DNA of 7,954 bases from CAYNFT01 sp964396535 (GCA_964396535.1 CAYNFT010000091.1:1-7954); one strand, 5' to 3'; shown: positions 1 through 6,383, numbered from the stretch's first letter. The notes: generated from the sequence alone by a model not told the origin. Numbers and translations are program-made.

Positions 1-507
1 ATCTATCCTGATTTTACCACCAATGTCCTCGACCATAACCCCACCCGCGAAATCAAGCTCCTTGATTTCCGTTATCCTGCTGCTCAGTTTCTTATCTTCT
101 TTGGTAAGTTTTTTCACCGTGGCTACATCCTTTGGTGAAACATAAACTCTGACTTTGTCTACACCAAGCGCATCGATAGCTTCTTTAATAAGGTTTAAGG
201 GTGAGCCTTCACCACCGGATTGCCCGGATAATACCTCTTTCACTCTGTTGATTATCTCATTAATTATTTCGGTTTTCTTGGCTAACAGCTCCTGACGAGC
301 TCTTATAGAAGCTTGGGCTAAGACACGAGATGCTTCTCCTTCAGCCTTCTCTATAAGCCTGTTTTTCTCTTCCCCAAGTCTCGCTTCCTGCTGCTTTTTA
401 GCTTTCTCCAGTCTTTCCTGCGCCTTCTCCTCGGCTTCCTTTATTAAGCCTTGAGCTTCTGCTCTTACCTTATCCAGAATAGCTTCGCTTATTTTTTCCA
501 TACCCAT
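1..507 (-). CDS. atpE: A/V-type ATPase subunit E (peripheral stalk), 3' end outside window
   Basis: Subunit E pairs with subunit H (G) to form the peripheral stalk that holds the catalytic A3B3 head still against membrane subunit I. The 169 visible residues start with a long charged helix rich in Glu, Lys, Ala and Arg (about residues 1-95), typical of the stalk coiled coil. A Gly/Ser-rich link follows, then a globular part (about 105-169) ending in GGVMVEDIGGKIRID, the family's C-terminal strand motif. About 15-35 residues are missing past the left edge. I chose the ATG at 507: AAGGA lies 9 nt before it and overlaps the stop codon of atpK, which ends 12 bp upstream. A second ATG at 501 would have an over-long spacing. 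The gene is fourth in the H-I-K-E run and should be followed by C, F, A, B and D. Confidence 0.9.
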   Translation of the reverse strand, partial: MGMEKISEAILDKVRAEAQGLIKEAEEKAQERLEKAKKQQEARLGEEKNRLIEKAEGEASRVLAQASIRARQELLAKKTEIINEIINRVKEVLSGQSGGEGSPLNLIKEAIDALGVDKVRVYVSPKDVATVKKLTKEDKKLSSRITEIKELDFAGGVMVEDIGGKIRID

Positions 508-519
508 CGTAATTTATCC

Positions 520-990
520 TTACATCAGTCCCAGCATAGTCAGCGACATTATAGCAAATACCAACCCCAGCACACCCAGGAGTTCCACGAACACAGCCAG
601 CATTATGGCATTGGTTAATATCCGCCCCTTCGTCTTGGGCAGGAGGGATATACCAGAGGCACATACATTACCCTGGTATATTGCCGAGAAACACTCGGCA
701 CCCCCGGCAATCAGTCCGGTGGCGAGTACCATTGCCCCGGCACCTCCACTGCCTGGTATGTTAGGGACGACCGCGGTGATGACTAATATCATTACTATCA
801 GCCCGTAGAAGGTCTGTGTCATTGGCAGTGATGCCAGTATAATAACATTCCTGAACTGTCCCGAGTCCTCAGATAAGGTAGCTGTCCCCGCTGAGCCAGC
901 AATGCCAATACCGATTGAAGAACCTATCAGACCTCCAACCAGAGCTAAAGCACCACCAATAGTGGCTAGAGATGCAGGATCAAATAACAT
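520..990 (-). CDS. atpK: A/V-type ATPase rotor subunit K (double-hairpin proteolipid), predicted Na+-binding
   Basis: This is the membrane rotor (c-ring) subunit that carries the coupling ion past subunit I. It has 156 residues and four membrane helices in two fused c-type hairpins (about 8-31, 47-75, 84-112, 125-150), the same length as E. hirae NtpK. The first hairpin has no acidic residue in its ion helix (SLPMTQTFYG, 54-63); the second carries the single carboxylate E136 (AVFVELLG). Residues L55, T58, Q59, Y62, Q106 (AIYQG) and E136 line up with L61, T64, Q65, Y68, Q110 and E139, the Na+ site of the E. hirae K-ring as I remember it. This predicts Na+ coupling and a low number of ions per turn. 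The start is clear: GGAGG sits 6 nt before the ATG, just after the atpI stop. Confidence 0.95.
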   Translation of the reverse strand: MLFDPASLATIGGALALVGGLIGSSIGIGIAGSAGTATLSEDSGQFRNVIILASLPMTQTFYGLIVMILVITAVVPNIPGSGGAGAMVLATGLIAGGAECFSAIYQGNVCASGISLLPKTKGRILTNAIMLAVFVELLGVLGLVFAIMSLTMLGLM

Positions 991-1003
991 CTTTTTCCTC
1001 CTT

Positions 1004-2992
1004 TTAAGACTTTATTGTCACAGGTACGGTTGCCCGCTTCTTTAACTTGAATGGACTGTACTCCCTGCCCCCCCCTTCATAGAACTTGAACAGGAATTCG
1101 ACAAAACACAGCCTGAGCGAGTGCATAAAACCGGTAATCGCCGTAAGCACCATATTAACCGTGTGCCCAAAAACGAGTATTACTACTCCGATAATTCCAC
1201 CGATGATAGCGCCGACTACCCCGGGTATCATCTCACCAAATAAACCAGCCATCATGTTAAAGGTGGTGGCGAGATAGAATGTAGCCAGACCTACGCCAGC
1301 CAACCGGGCATAGGACATAACATCACCCAGAAGGCCGGTTATGTCAAACAGCCATAGAATAGCCCCAAGGCCGCCGCTCACCATGATACTGGAAATAATG
1401 ATTAGCACAATACCGGCAGCCAGAAAATATAACAAAATTGAATATATTTGCGGTGTAAATCCCGGTATATTAACACCCAGCAGAGAATGGAGAATTGACG
1501 GTAAACCAAACTGGAGGACAAACAAGCCAACCTTGCCAAGCACTAACCCTCTATTCTTCTCTTTGATACCTTTAATAAAGGCTATTATATGCCCGATATT
1601 AACATGAATAAAACCAATCCCCAGAGCCAGAACAATAAATGATACGGGGTCTTGGAGTGTCTCTTTGACCCCCTGGACAAGAGCCAGGTCCTCAATCCCG
1701 ATAAACGTGTAAATATCACCCAGGTACTGACCGATAAGCAAGCCACCAACCAGAGCAACCCCACCACAGGTATAAAGTAACCTCTGGAATAGTTTAAAGT
1801 TTTCTGACTGAGGGTCATCGACAAACTTGCTCAGGAGAAATTTACCAAGAAGCATAATGCCCAGAGCATAAATAACATCACATACCATAAGACCGAAGAA
1901 GAGGGCAAAGGAGTAAGATATCAGAGGAGTGGGGTCCCACTCCCTGTACTTCGGGGTAGCAAACAGGTCTACAATAACCTGGAATGGCCTGATACCTCCC
2001 AGATTTCTCATTTTAGTGGGAGGTTCTTCCTCCAGTTCTGGCTTTCTGGTATCTATAAAAGCATAGTCTATATTTTCTCTAACTTCCGAGATTGCAGTCT
2101 CAACATTACCTTCCGGAATCCATCCCTCAATTAAGGTAACATATTTGGCTTCACAGGCTTTTTCTAAAACCGAGAGCCTTTCATTTTCCGCCGCTAACGC
2201 CTCCCTTAGAAGTACGAGTCTATTTAAGTCTTCTCCAACTTTACTCTGGAGTTCTTCACGAAGCCTTGTTATCTCCTCCTCAAGACTACTGATTTTATCG
2301 CTGGTTGTTGCGAGAAAGTCTTTCAGGGTTGAGTTTTCATCCGGGATTTGCAAAATTTTACCCCCACCCTGAGTAACCAGGGATTCTATGGCTTCCCGGT
2401 CTTTTACTTCAGCAACTGCGTGGAAAACAGTTTCATCCCCTGCGGTAGCAACAATATTTTCAGCCAGATACTTTTCAAGCTCACCGTGTAAGGTTTCATA
2501 TGCCTCGCTGGAAAGGACAAAAACCCTGGAGAAAAGGTAATCTCCAGAGAATTTTAAGTCTTCCAGACTAAGGTCATTATGTGCGGCAAGAGGCCCGAGA
2601 TACTTCTTTAATTCTACTAGCCGTTGAGCTTCACCGTCGAGTTTGACAACTCTCTCGTGCAGGCTATTGGTCTTGTTGTATAATAATCTTACTTCACTGC
2701 CAATCTCATTAAAAGGTCTGGTGTATATTACTTCGACATCTTCCTCCAGAGGCACACGCTCTATCTGTGGTACGTAACCTAACACACTGTCAAGAAAGGT
2801 TAATAATTCACTTACTTCCCTTTGTTCATGTTCAATGACCGCTTTATCTACAGGCTCTAACTCTTTACTTTCTTCAACATGAAGCACCCCAATCCTATGC
2901 AAAGTCTTGAGGGTCTTCTCCGAGTCATCCTTTACAGTTATTACCCTAACCTTGACCATAGACTCAGAGTTGCCAAAGACTAGAGGTATCAT
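1004..2992 (-). CDS. atpI: A/V-type ATPase subunit I (membrane stator, V-type subunit a homologue)
   Basis: Subunit I forms the ion half-channels next to the K ring and anchors the peripheral stalks. It has 662 residues, within the family's usual 620-680. The cytoplasmic N-terminal half (about 1-340) contains two coiled-coil stretches (about 93-130 and 222-282). The membrane half has about eight helices from residue 355 on, opening with the conserved DPTPLISYSFALFFGLM block (353-369) and ending with FYEGGGREYSPFK. R563 (SYARLAGVGLA) and R627 (HSLRLCFVEF) are the two buried arginines of the last helices expected to face the rotor carboxylate. The start at 2992 overlaps the atpH stop as ATGA and has GGAG 10 nt upstream. 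An internal ATG at residue 12 (MVKVRVITV) fits family N-termini better but has no clear ribosome site, so the first 11 residues are uncertain. Confidence 0.95.
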   Translation of the reverse strand: MIPLVFGNSESMVKVRVITVKDDSEKTLKTLHRIGVLHVEESKELEPVDKAVIEHEQREVSELLTFLDSVLGYVPQIERVPLEEDVEVIYTRPFNEIGSEVRLLYNKTNSLHERVVKLDGEAQRLVELKKYLGPLAAHNDLSLEDLKFSGDYLFSRVFVLSSEAYETLHGELEKYLAENIVATAGDETVFHAVAEVKDREAIESLVTQGGGKILQIPDENSTLKDFLATTSDKISSLEEEITRLREELQSKVGEDLNRLVLLREALAAENERLSVLEKACEAKYVTLIEGWIPEGNVETAISEVRENIDYAFIDTRKPELEEEPPTKMRNLGGIRPFQVIVDLFATPKYREWDPTPLISYSFALFFGLMVCDVIYALGIMLLGKFLLSKFVDDPQSENFKLFQRLLYTCGGVALVGGLLIGQYLGDIYTFIGIEDLALVQGVKETLQDPVSFIVLALGIGFIHVNIGHIIAFIKGIKEKNRGLVLGKVGLFVLQFGLPSILHSLLGVNIPGFTPQIYSILLYFLAAGIVLIIISSIMVSGGLGAILWLFDITGLLGDVMSYARLAGVGLATFYLATTFNMMAGLFGEMIPGVVGAIIGGIIGVVILVFGHTVNMVLTAITGFMHSLRLCFVEFLFKFYEGGGREYSPFKLKKRATVPVTIKS

Positions 2993-3303
2993 TTTGATTC
3001 TACTCCAGTAACATTACTCACTATACGCTGTACAATTTTCTCTTCCTTCTTCTCGACGTCAGCTTTAATCTTAGAAGCCCTTTTCTTAGCCTCCTCCACT
3101 CTTTTATCAGCCTCTTCCCTGGCCTTATTTATAATTTGCTGGCACTCCTTCTCAACTTCATCCACAGCTAACTTGGAGGAAAGCATTTTGTTAGCCTCCT
3201 CGTTAGCTTCACGGAGAATATCGTTGGCTTTACTCCGACCTTCCTCAAGTATTTTCTCAGCTTCAGCCTCGATAGCTTCTACACTACTGCCCACTTTTTC
3301 CAT
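2989..3303 (-). CDS. atpH: A/V-type ATPase subunit H (G-type peripheral stalk subunit)
   Basis: This is a 104-residue, almost entirely helical protein dominated by Glu, Lys and Ala (for example KAREEADKRVEEAKKRASK). It is the expected partner of subunit E in the peripheral stalk, and 100-110 residues is normal for the family. There are no membrane segments. It is the first recognised ATPase gene, and its TGA overlaps the atpI ATG by 4 bp, which suggests translational coupling. AAAGGAG lies about 10 nt before the ATG and abuts the stop codon of the small ORF upstream. Sequence identity is hard to judge in such low-complexity coiled coils, so the call rests on composition, length and its place directly before atpI. 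Confidence 0.88.
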   Translation of the reverse strand: MEKVGSSVEAIEAEAEKILEEGRSKANDILREANEEANKMLSSKLAVDEVEKECQQIINKAREEADKRVEEAKKRASKIKADVEKKEEKIVQRIVSNVTGVESK

Positions 3304-3318
3304 AGTTGCCGTACTCCT

Positions 3319-3444
3319 TTACTGGTTCGATGTAACGGGAAGAGTGCCTTGTCCTGTTCGTAATGCTTCCCTAAGAGCGTCATAATATTGCCAAGCTGAC
3401 ACCCGACTTAAAACTCTTGAACTAAAGGTCGGAAATACTCTCAT
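3319..3444 (-). CDS. Possible 41-codon ORF at the head of the ATPase operon
   Basis: I do not recognise this short reading frame. From the ATG at 3444 it encodes 41 residues that begin MRVFPTFSSRVLSRVSAWQ and end GTLPVTSNQ: basic, soluble, with no membrane helix. AAGGTGG lies 5 nt upstream of that ATG, a good ribosome site. Its TAA is followed directly by AGGAG, the ribosome site of atpH, the same stop/ribosome-site arrangement as I/K and K/E in this operon. These are the arguments for a real gene. A GTG at 3501 would extend it to 60 residues, but no ribosome site supports that. It could equally be a leader peptide whose translation controls atpH, or a chance open frame in the leader. Confidence 0.4.
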   Translation of the reverse strand: MRVFPTFSSRVLSRVSAWQYYDALREALRTGQGTLPVTSNQ

Positions 3445-3576
3445 CAAGGCCACCTTAGATACCTGACATCCTTGAGCAATTTCCTTTATGCGGCAGAACA
3501 CAATCGGTAAAATCCAAACCGCCCAGGGGTATGCAAAGCCACTTCAGGGCATCTTTCCCCTCGGGTTACGCACTCG
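3445..3576 (-). promoter_or_regulatory. Possible structured 5' leader of the ATPase operon
   Basis: Between the predicted transcription start (about 3576) and the small ORF, the minus strand can fold into a nested hairpin. The outer stem is AGGGG (3557-3561) with CCCCT (3525-3529), and the inner stem is ATGC (3549-3552) with GCAT (3531-3534), extendable by CC/GG. A second small hairpin pairs CGGT (3518-3521) with ACCG (3505-3508), and GCGG/CCGC offers a competing pairing. This could be a cis-regulatory RNA, but I cannot match it to a named class. By-eye folding of short stems is weak evidence. Confidence 0.28.
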
Positions 3577-3582
3577 AATAAG

Positions 3583-3612
3583 AGTATACTAAATAATGGG
3601 ATAAAAAAGCAA
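3583..3612 (-). promoter_or_regulatory. Predicted sigma-70-type promoter of the ATPase operon
   Basis: On the minus strand TTGCTT (3607-3612) and TATACT (3583-3588) are separated by 18 bp, giving 4/6 and 5/6 matches to the consensus. Transcription would start near 3576, about 270 nt before atpH. This is the best pair in the gap between the membrane protein gene and the ATPase genes. An isolated TATAAT also occurs at 3658-3663 but without a good -35. Confidence 0.5.
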
Positions 3613-3688
3613 ACCCTTGGATTCAAAATCATTTTAAATAGTCGGGTGAGGGAACTTATTATAGAATATCCAGAGACTTGTTATTTAT

Positions 3689-4339
3689 CTAATTGATAAA
3701 TAATCCGCTAAGAGCGCTGTATACAGACAATATTAGTGAAGGAATGCCGATAAGAAACCCCTTAGCTGCTATCGGGTCATCTTTAACTATACTAGAGATA
3801 ATTAACTTTTCGATTTTTAATTCCTCCTCCATTTTTTCAGCGGGGTCCTCAGCCGAATATTCAATCCTGTGTACTATCGCAGACACGAGTACCATCGGGA
3901 TATAGGTCATTGGTACCACTACCAGCAAATGGAAAAGAATATATGCAAAAACAATGGGCGAAAGTATCAATAACGATATCCCCCCTATAATCCACAAAAC
4001 AGGCGAGTATCCCGACTTTGCGTACTTGGAAAGACCAATCACGATAAGCAGAGGAGGATATACTAAAAAATGAGCATTCCCCGCCATATATTCACGTATA
4101 TTGGGCGATGTCAGGTGCTCCAATATAAACCGGTAGTCCTTCAGCACTTTGCTCTTTGAAAATAGTGCGGTGGCAAGACCATACGTACCAATAACTACAA
4201 ATACCGCCATCACTTTGTAATTCCAGGTACTTGGCACCCATAATATGAGTGCTGCTATCTCAAATGCCATGATGGAGAGCACCACAGCAATAGCGCCATA
4301 GCCTATTAGAGTGCCCTTGAGCGACGGTTTGTTCTCCAT
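3689..4339 (-). CDS. Multi-pass membrane protein of unknown function
   Basis: I do not recognise this 216-residue protein. It has about six hydrophobic segments: 11-34, 43-60, 88-103, 113-135, 136-158 and 193-214. Between them are a basic loop at 61-75 (SKSKVLKDYRF) and an acidic, charged loop at 160-190 (EDPAEKMEEELKIEKL). The last helix ends at the C-terminus. There is no signal peptide, no cysteine and no catalytic motif that I can name. Permease or Yip1-like folds are possible but not shown. The ribosome site is weak (AGGAAG is 13 nt before the ATG), so translation may be poor or the start may differ. It stands alone: a 159-bp gap separates it from the upstream CoA-ligase gene, and about 75 bp from the ATPase promoter. 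Confidence 0.7.
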   Translation of the reverse strand: MENKPSLKGTLIGYGAIAVVLSIMAFEIAALILWVPSTWNYKVMAVFVVIGTYGLATALFSKSKVLKDYRFILEHLTSPNIREYMAGNAHFLVYPPLLIVIGLSKYAKSGYSPVLWIIGGISLLILSPIVFAYILFHLLVVVPMTYIPMVLVSAIVHRIEYSAEDPAEKMEEELKIEKLIISSIVKDDPIAAKGFLIGIPSLILSVYSALSGLFIN

Positions 4340-4498
4340 CCTATTTCACCGACTTCCTAGTCAGTATTAAATATGAGCCTGTGTTCGTAAACCAGCGTTT
4401 TCTCTCTTTAATCCTAAGTCGCTACCCCGAAATATGTCATTGATATTTTTATTCCGCTAGAAATGACGAAAGTGTTTTATCAGTATGATTTTATTCAA

Positions 4499-5938
4499 TT
4501 ACTCACTGGTTTCGAGGTAGTGCCGGTACCAATTGAGGTGGCGTAGTGCCCTGGCAGCACGGTGAGGTTTAGGATAGATTAAAAATCCTTCCTTGTGAAA
4601 AAGAGTGTAGGCATCCAGGTCGCCTTTCGATTGGGGGGGTGACCCTACCATTAATAAGGGTATGCCGTATTTATTTACTTGCTGGTGAAATTGCCTCACT
4701 ATTTCCTCTTCTGATTCTCTGGCTACGTTGAGCTTATTGTCAGCGGAACTGGGCTGTGGCGCTCTGATGCCGCGTCCCAGCCACATATTTGCTATGACAG
4801 CGTCTAAATTTCTGTCCTCCAGGAGTATCCACAGAGTGGATATGATTTCTGCACTATGAGCCACGTTCGAACCAACCAGGTCCACCGGATTACCGTGTGA
4901 CCATCGTGCCGGTAGAAGAGCATCCAGCCTTTGAAGGGTTGAGGGCTCCAGTTCGGCTATCTCAAGGCCTTCCTTTTCACAAGATTCGGCAGCAACCACG
5001 CCCAGACCACCCCCCATGGTTAATATACCTACTTTATTACCCCGTGGCAGGGGCTGATTGAGCAGAGCAACGATTACATCACAGAGTTCATCATCATCGT
5101 CTACTCTTATAACCCCTGCTTGTTTGAAGGCAGCCGTATAGACCGCATCTGAACCTGTTAGCGCTCCTACATGAGACCTGGAGGCTCTGGCGGCACTCTC
5201 CGTAAAGCCTGACTTCAGAACTACAATGGGCTTTGTGGCTGTAATCTGTTTAGCAAGCCGCAGGAAACGCCTCGCGTCTCTCAGACCTTCTATATAAAGA
5301 GCCACCACTCTAGTATTTGGGTCCTGCGCAAAATACTCCAGATAGTCTTCCAGAAATATATTAGCTTCGTTTCCGCAGCAAACGAACCTGTTGAAACCGA
5401 GACCATAACGTCTGGCGATTTGGATTATACGTGTACCCATGTTGCCGCTTTGTGTTATCAAGGCTACCTGACCTGGCAGCATTTCCTCTACAAAGGAGAG
5501 AGTGTTTAGCTGTGAATAAGTATCCAGATGCCCCATAGTATTGGGACCAATGAAACGGATACCACCACGTCGGGCAATTTCAAGGATTTCTGCCTCAAGC
5601 CTGGCTCCTTCCTCGCCGGTTTCTCTAAAACCACCGGAAATGATGAGTGCGGACTTCACTTTTTTCTGGACGCATTCTCGTAGAGTCGTCGCGACCAGTG
5701 GTGCCCGAACGGCGATGACCGCCAGGTCTATCGGGTCTGGTATCTTGGTCAAGCTATCGTAGGTAGTCAACCCCATGACCTCAGGCGAGGTAGGGTTCAC
5801 AGCATATATGGGACGATTGCGCGGGGTAAGGAGATGCCGCGTAATGCGCTCCCCCCAGGAACCAGGGGTATTCGAGGCGCCGACAACCGCCACAGATTTA
5901 GGTGCAAAAAGATACTGCCATACGTCGTTAGATATCAC
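4499..5938 (-). CDS. ADP-forming acyl-CoA synthetase (acetate-CoA ligase) alpha-type subunit
   Basis: Members of this family convert acyl-CoA + ADP + Pi to the acid + CoA + ATP, passing phosphate through a histidine. From the GTG start it has 479 residues. In order come a CoA-binding Rossmann domain with VAVVGASNTPGSWG (16-29) and GPNTMG (131-136); a succinyl-CoA-ligase-like domain with TQSGNMG (162-168) and the likely phosphohistidine H256 in SHVGALTGS; and a third ligase domain starting GILTMGGGLGVVAAESCEKE (about 304-323). The usual motif is SHTG(A/S)LAGS, so V257 replaces the common Thr. No ATP-grasp beta domain is fused and none is encoded nearby, so a partner elsewhere is required for activity. 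The acyl substrate cannot be read from the sequence. A TTG 18 nt upstream is in frame but lies before the ribosome site, so I reject it as the start. Confidence 0.88.
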   Translation of the reverse strand: MISNDVWQYLFAPKSVAVVGASNTPGSWGERITRHLLTPRNRPIYAVNPTSPEVMGLTTYDSLTKIPDPIDLAVIAVRAPLVATTLRECVQKKVKSALIISGGFRETGEEGARLEAEILEIARRGGIRFIGPNTMGHLDTYSQLNTLSFVEEMLPGQVALITQSGNMGTRIIQIARRYGLGFNRFVCCGNEANIFLEDYLEYFAQDPNTRVVALYIEGLRDARRFLRLAKQITATKPIVVLKSGFTESAARASRSHVGALTGSDAVYTAAFKQAGVIRVDDDDELCDVIVALLNQPLPRGNKVGILTMGGGLGVVAAESCEKEGLEIAELEPSTLQRLDALLPARWSHGNPVDLVGSNVAHSAEIISTLWILLEDRNLDAVIANMWLGRGIRAPQPSSADNKLNVARESEEEIVRQFHQQVNKYGIPLLMVGSPPQSKGDLDAYTLFHKEGFLIYPKPHRAARALRHLNWYRHYLETSE

Positions 5939-5945
5939 AGAAACG

Positions 5946-5952
5946 CTCCTTT
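5946..5952 (-). promoter_or_regulatory. Shine-Dalgarno site that fixes a GTG start
   Basis: AAAGGAG on the minus strand lies 7 nt before GTG at 5938. An upstream in-frame TTG at 5956 would place this site inside the coding sequence, so the GTG is the better start for the acyl-CoA synthetase subunit. Confidence 0.75.
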
Positions 5953-6035
5953 CCAACTATCAAAAATTCTTATTTCCCGAAGCCCATGTGGCCGGTATAG
6001 AAGGCGGAGACCATTCGCCTTATTTTAAGGATGAT

Positions 6036-6063
6036 ATTATCAGGTCTATAAGCTTGAGGTCAA
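6036..6063 (-). promoter_or_regulatory. Predicted promoter of the acyl-CoA synthetase subunit gene
   Basis: On the minus strand TTGACC (6058-6063, 5/6) and GATAAT (6036-6041, 5/6) are spaced by 16 bp. Transcription would begin near 6029 and give a leader of about 90 nt. That leader starts with a 6-bp hairpin, AAGGCG (6016-6021) with CGCCTT (6001-6006). I see no conserved riboswitch core. Confidence 0.55.
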
Positions 6064-6097
6064 ATAGACATTAGTGAGTTTACTTAGCCAGGGAATT

Positions 6098-6118
6098 AAA
6101 AGGGGCTTCGCCACTTTT
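6098..6118. terminator. Bidirectional terminator-like hairpin
   Basis: AAAAGGGGC (6098-6106) pairs with GCCACTTTT (6110-6118) around a TTC loop, with one G-A mismatch. The arms end in A4/T4, so either strand gives a stem followed by Ts; the minus strand has the better tail (TTTTAATT). On that strand it would stop transcripts coming from the ktr side before the next promoter at 6036-6063. Confidence 0.5.
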
Positions 6119-6160
6119 ACAAAATCTCTTACCTCTCCCCTTATTAAAATGTTGCCAAAC

Positions 6161-6190
6161 TTGCCTACAAAGGAAGTTTTAAGGTAGAAT
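6161..6190 (+). promoter_or_regulatory. Predicted promoter driving the tRNA-Ser fragment
   Basis: TTGCCT (6161-6166, 4/6) and TAGAAT (6185-6190, 5/6) are spaced by 18 bp. The -10 box ends 10 bp before the first tRNA base, the usual distance for a stable-RNA promoter. It is the only good + strand promoter in the window, and it fits the tRNA reading. Confidence 0.55.
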
Positions 6191-6200
6191 TTTGAAGCTG

Positions 6201-6239
6201 GGAGAGGTGTCCGAGAGGCTTATGGTGCCGCTCTCGAAA
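6201..6239 (+). pseudogene. 5' half of a tRNA-Ser(CGA) gene, truncated at the anticodon loop
   Basis: The sequence has the acceptor strand GGAGAGG (6201-6207), the D-arm TCCGAGAGG (6210-6218), the 5' anticodon stem CCGCT (6228-6232) and the loop CTCGAAA (6233-6239) with anticodon CGA. This fits the 5' half of a bacterial serine tRNA well. The next bases should be AGCGG to close the anticodon stem, but TTTGT follows. I find no variable arm, no paired T-arm and no CCTCTCC acceptor partner on the + strand downstream. The acceptor could reach only a 5-bp pairing with CTCCC at 6299-6303. The gene therefore cannot make a normal tRNA. A decayed integration site is the likeliest reading. An unusual intron is less likely, because no 3' exon is visible before 6760. 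Confidence 0.72.
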
Positions 6240-6360
6240 TTTGTTTTCAAGTGTCCCAAGAGGTACTTTTACGTTCAAACTAGAACTTTTAGGTTAGCCT
6301 CCCAAAACCCGTTTTGAGCATAAAATACCAACCGGTACCCTTCCGTTTGATTCAGTCCGT

Positions 6361-6383
6361 TAGCTAAATGTTAGCTATTTTTT
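6361..6383 (+). terminator. AT-rich hairpin with T-run, possible terminator
   Basis: TAGCTAA (6361-6367) and TTAGCTA (6371-6377) form a perfect 7-bp stem with an ATG loop, followed by six Ts (6378-6383). The form is that of a factor-independent terminator on the + strand, although the stem has only two G-C pairs. It would end a transcript of about 190 nt started at the tRNA-fragment promoter. Confidence 0.4.

Noticed and set aside
1585..1824. 79-codon minus-strand frame inside atpI
   Set aside because: It is an out-of-frame shadow of the membrane-helix region of atpI.
4340..4498. Possible promoter TTTACG-17 bp-AATACT upstream of the membrane protein gene
   Set aside because: Both boxes match only 4/6 in an A+T-rich gap, so this is not distinguishable from chance.
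6001..6021. GGCGAATGGTCTCCGCC in the acyl-CoA synthetase leader, which resembles the first part of a fluoride riboswitch
   Set aside because: There is an extra base in the conserved GATGG block, and the downstream pseudoknot partner of that class is not present.
5775..6074. Open + strand frame of 99 codons across the start of the acyl-CoA synthetase subunit gene
   Set aside because: It is antisense to a well-supported gene and its promoter, has no ribosome site or recognisable domain, and is explained by the codon pattern of the real gene.
6271..6303. GTTCAAAC followed by CCTCCC, considered as the T-loop and acceptor of the missing tRNA 3' half
   Set aside because: The T-stem does not pair, the distance from T-loop to acceptor end is about 11 nt too long, and the acceptor pairs over only 5 bp.
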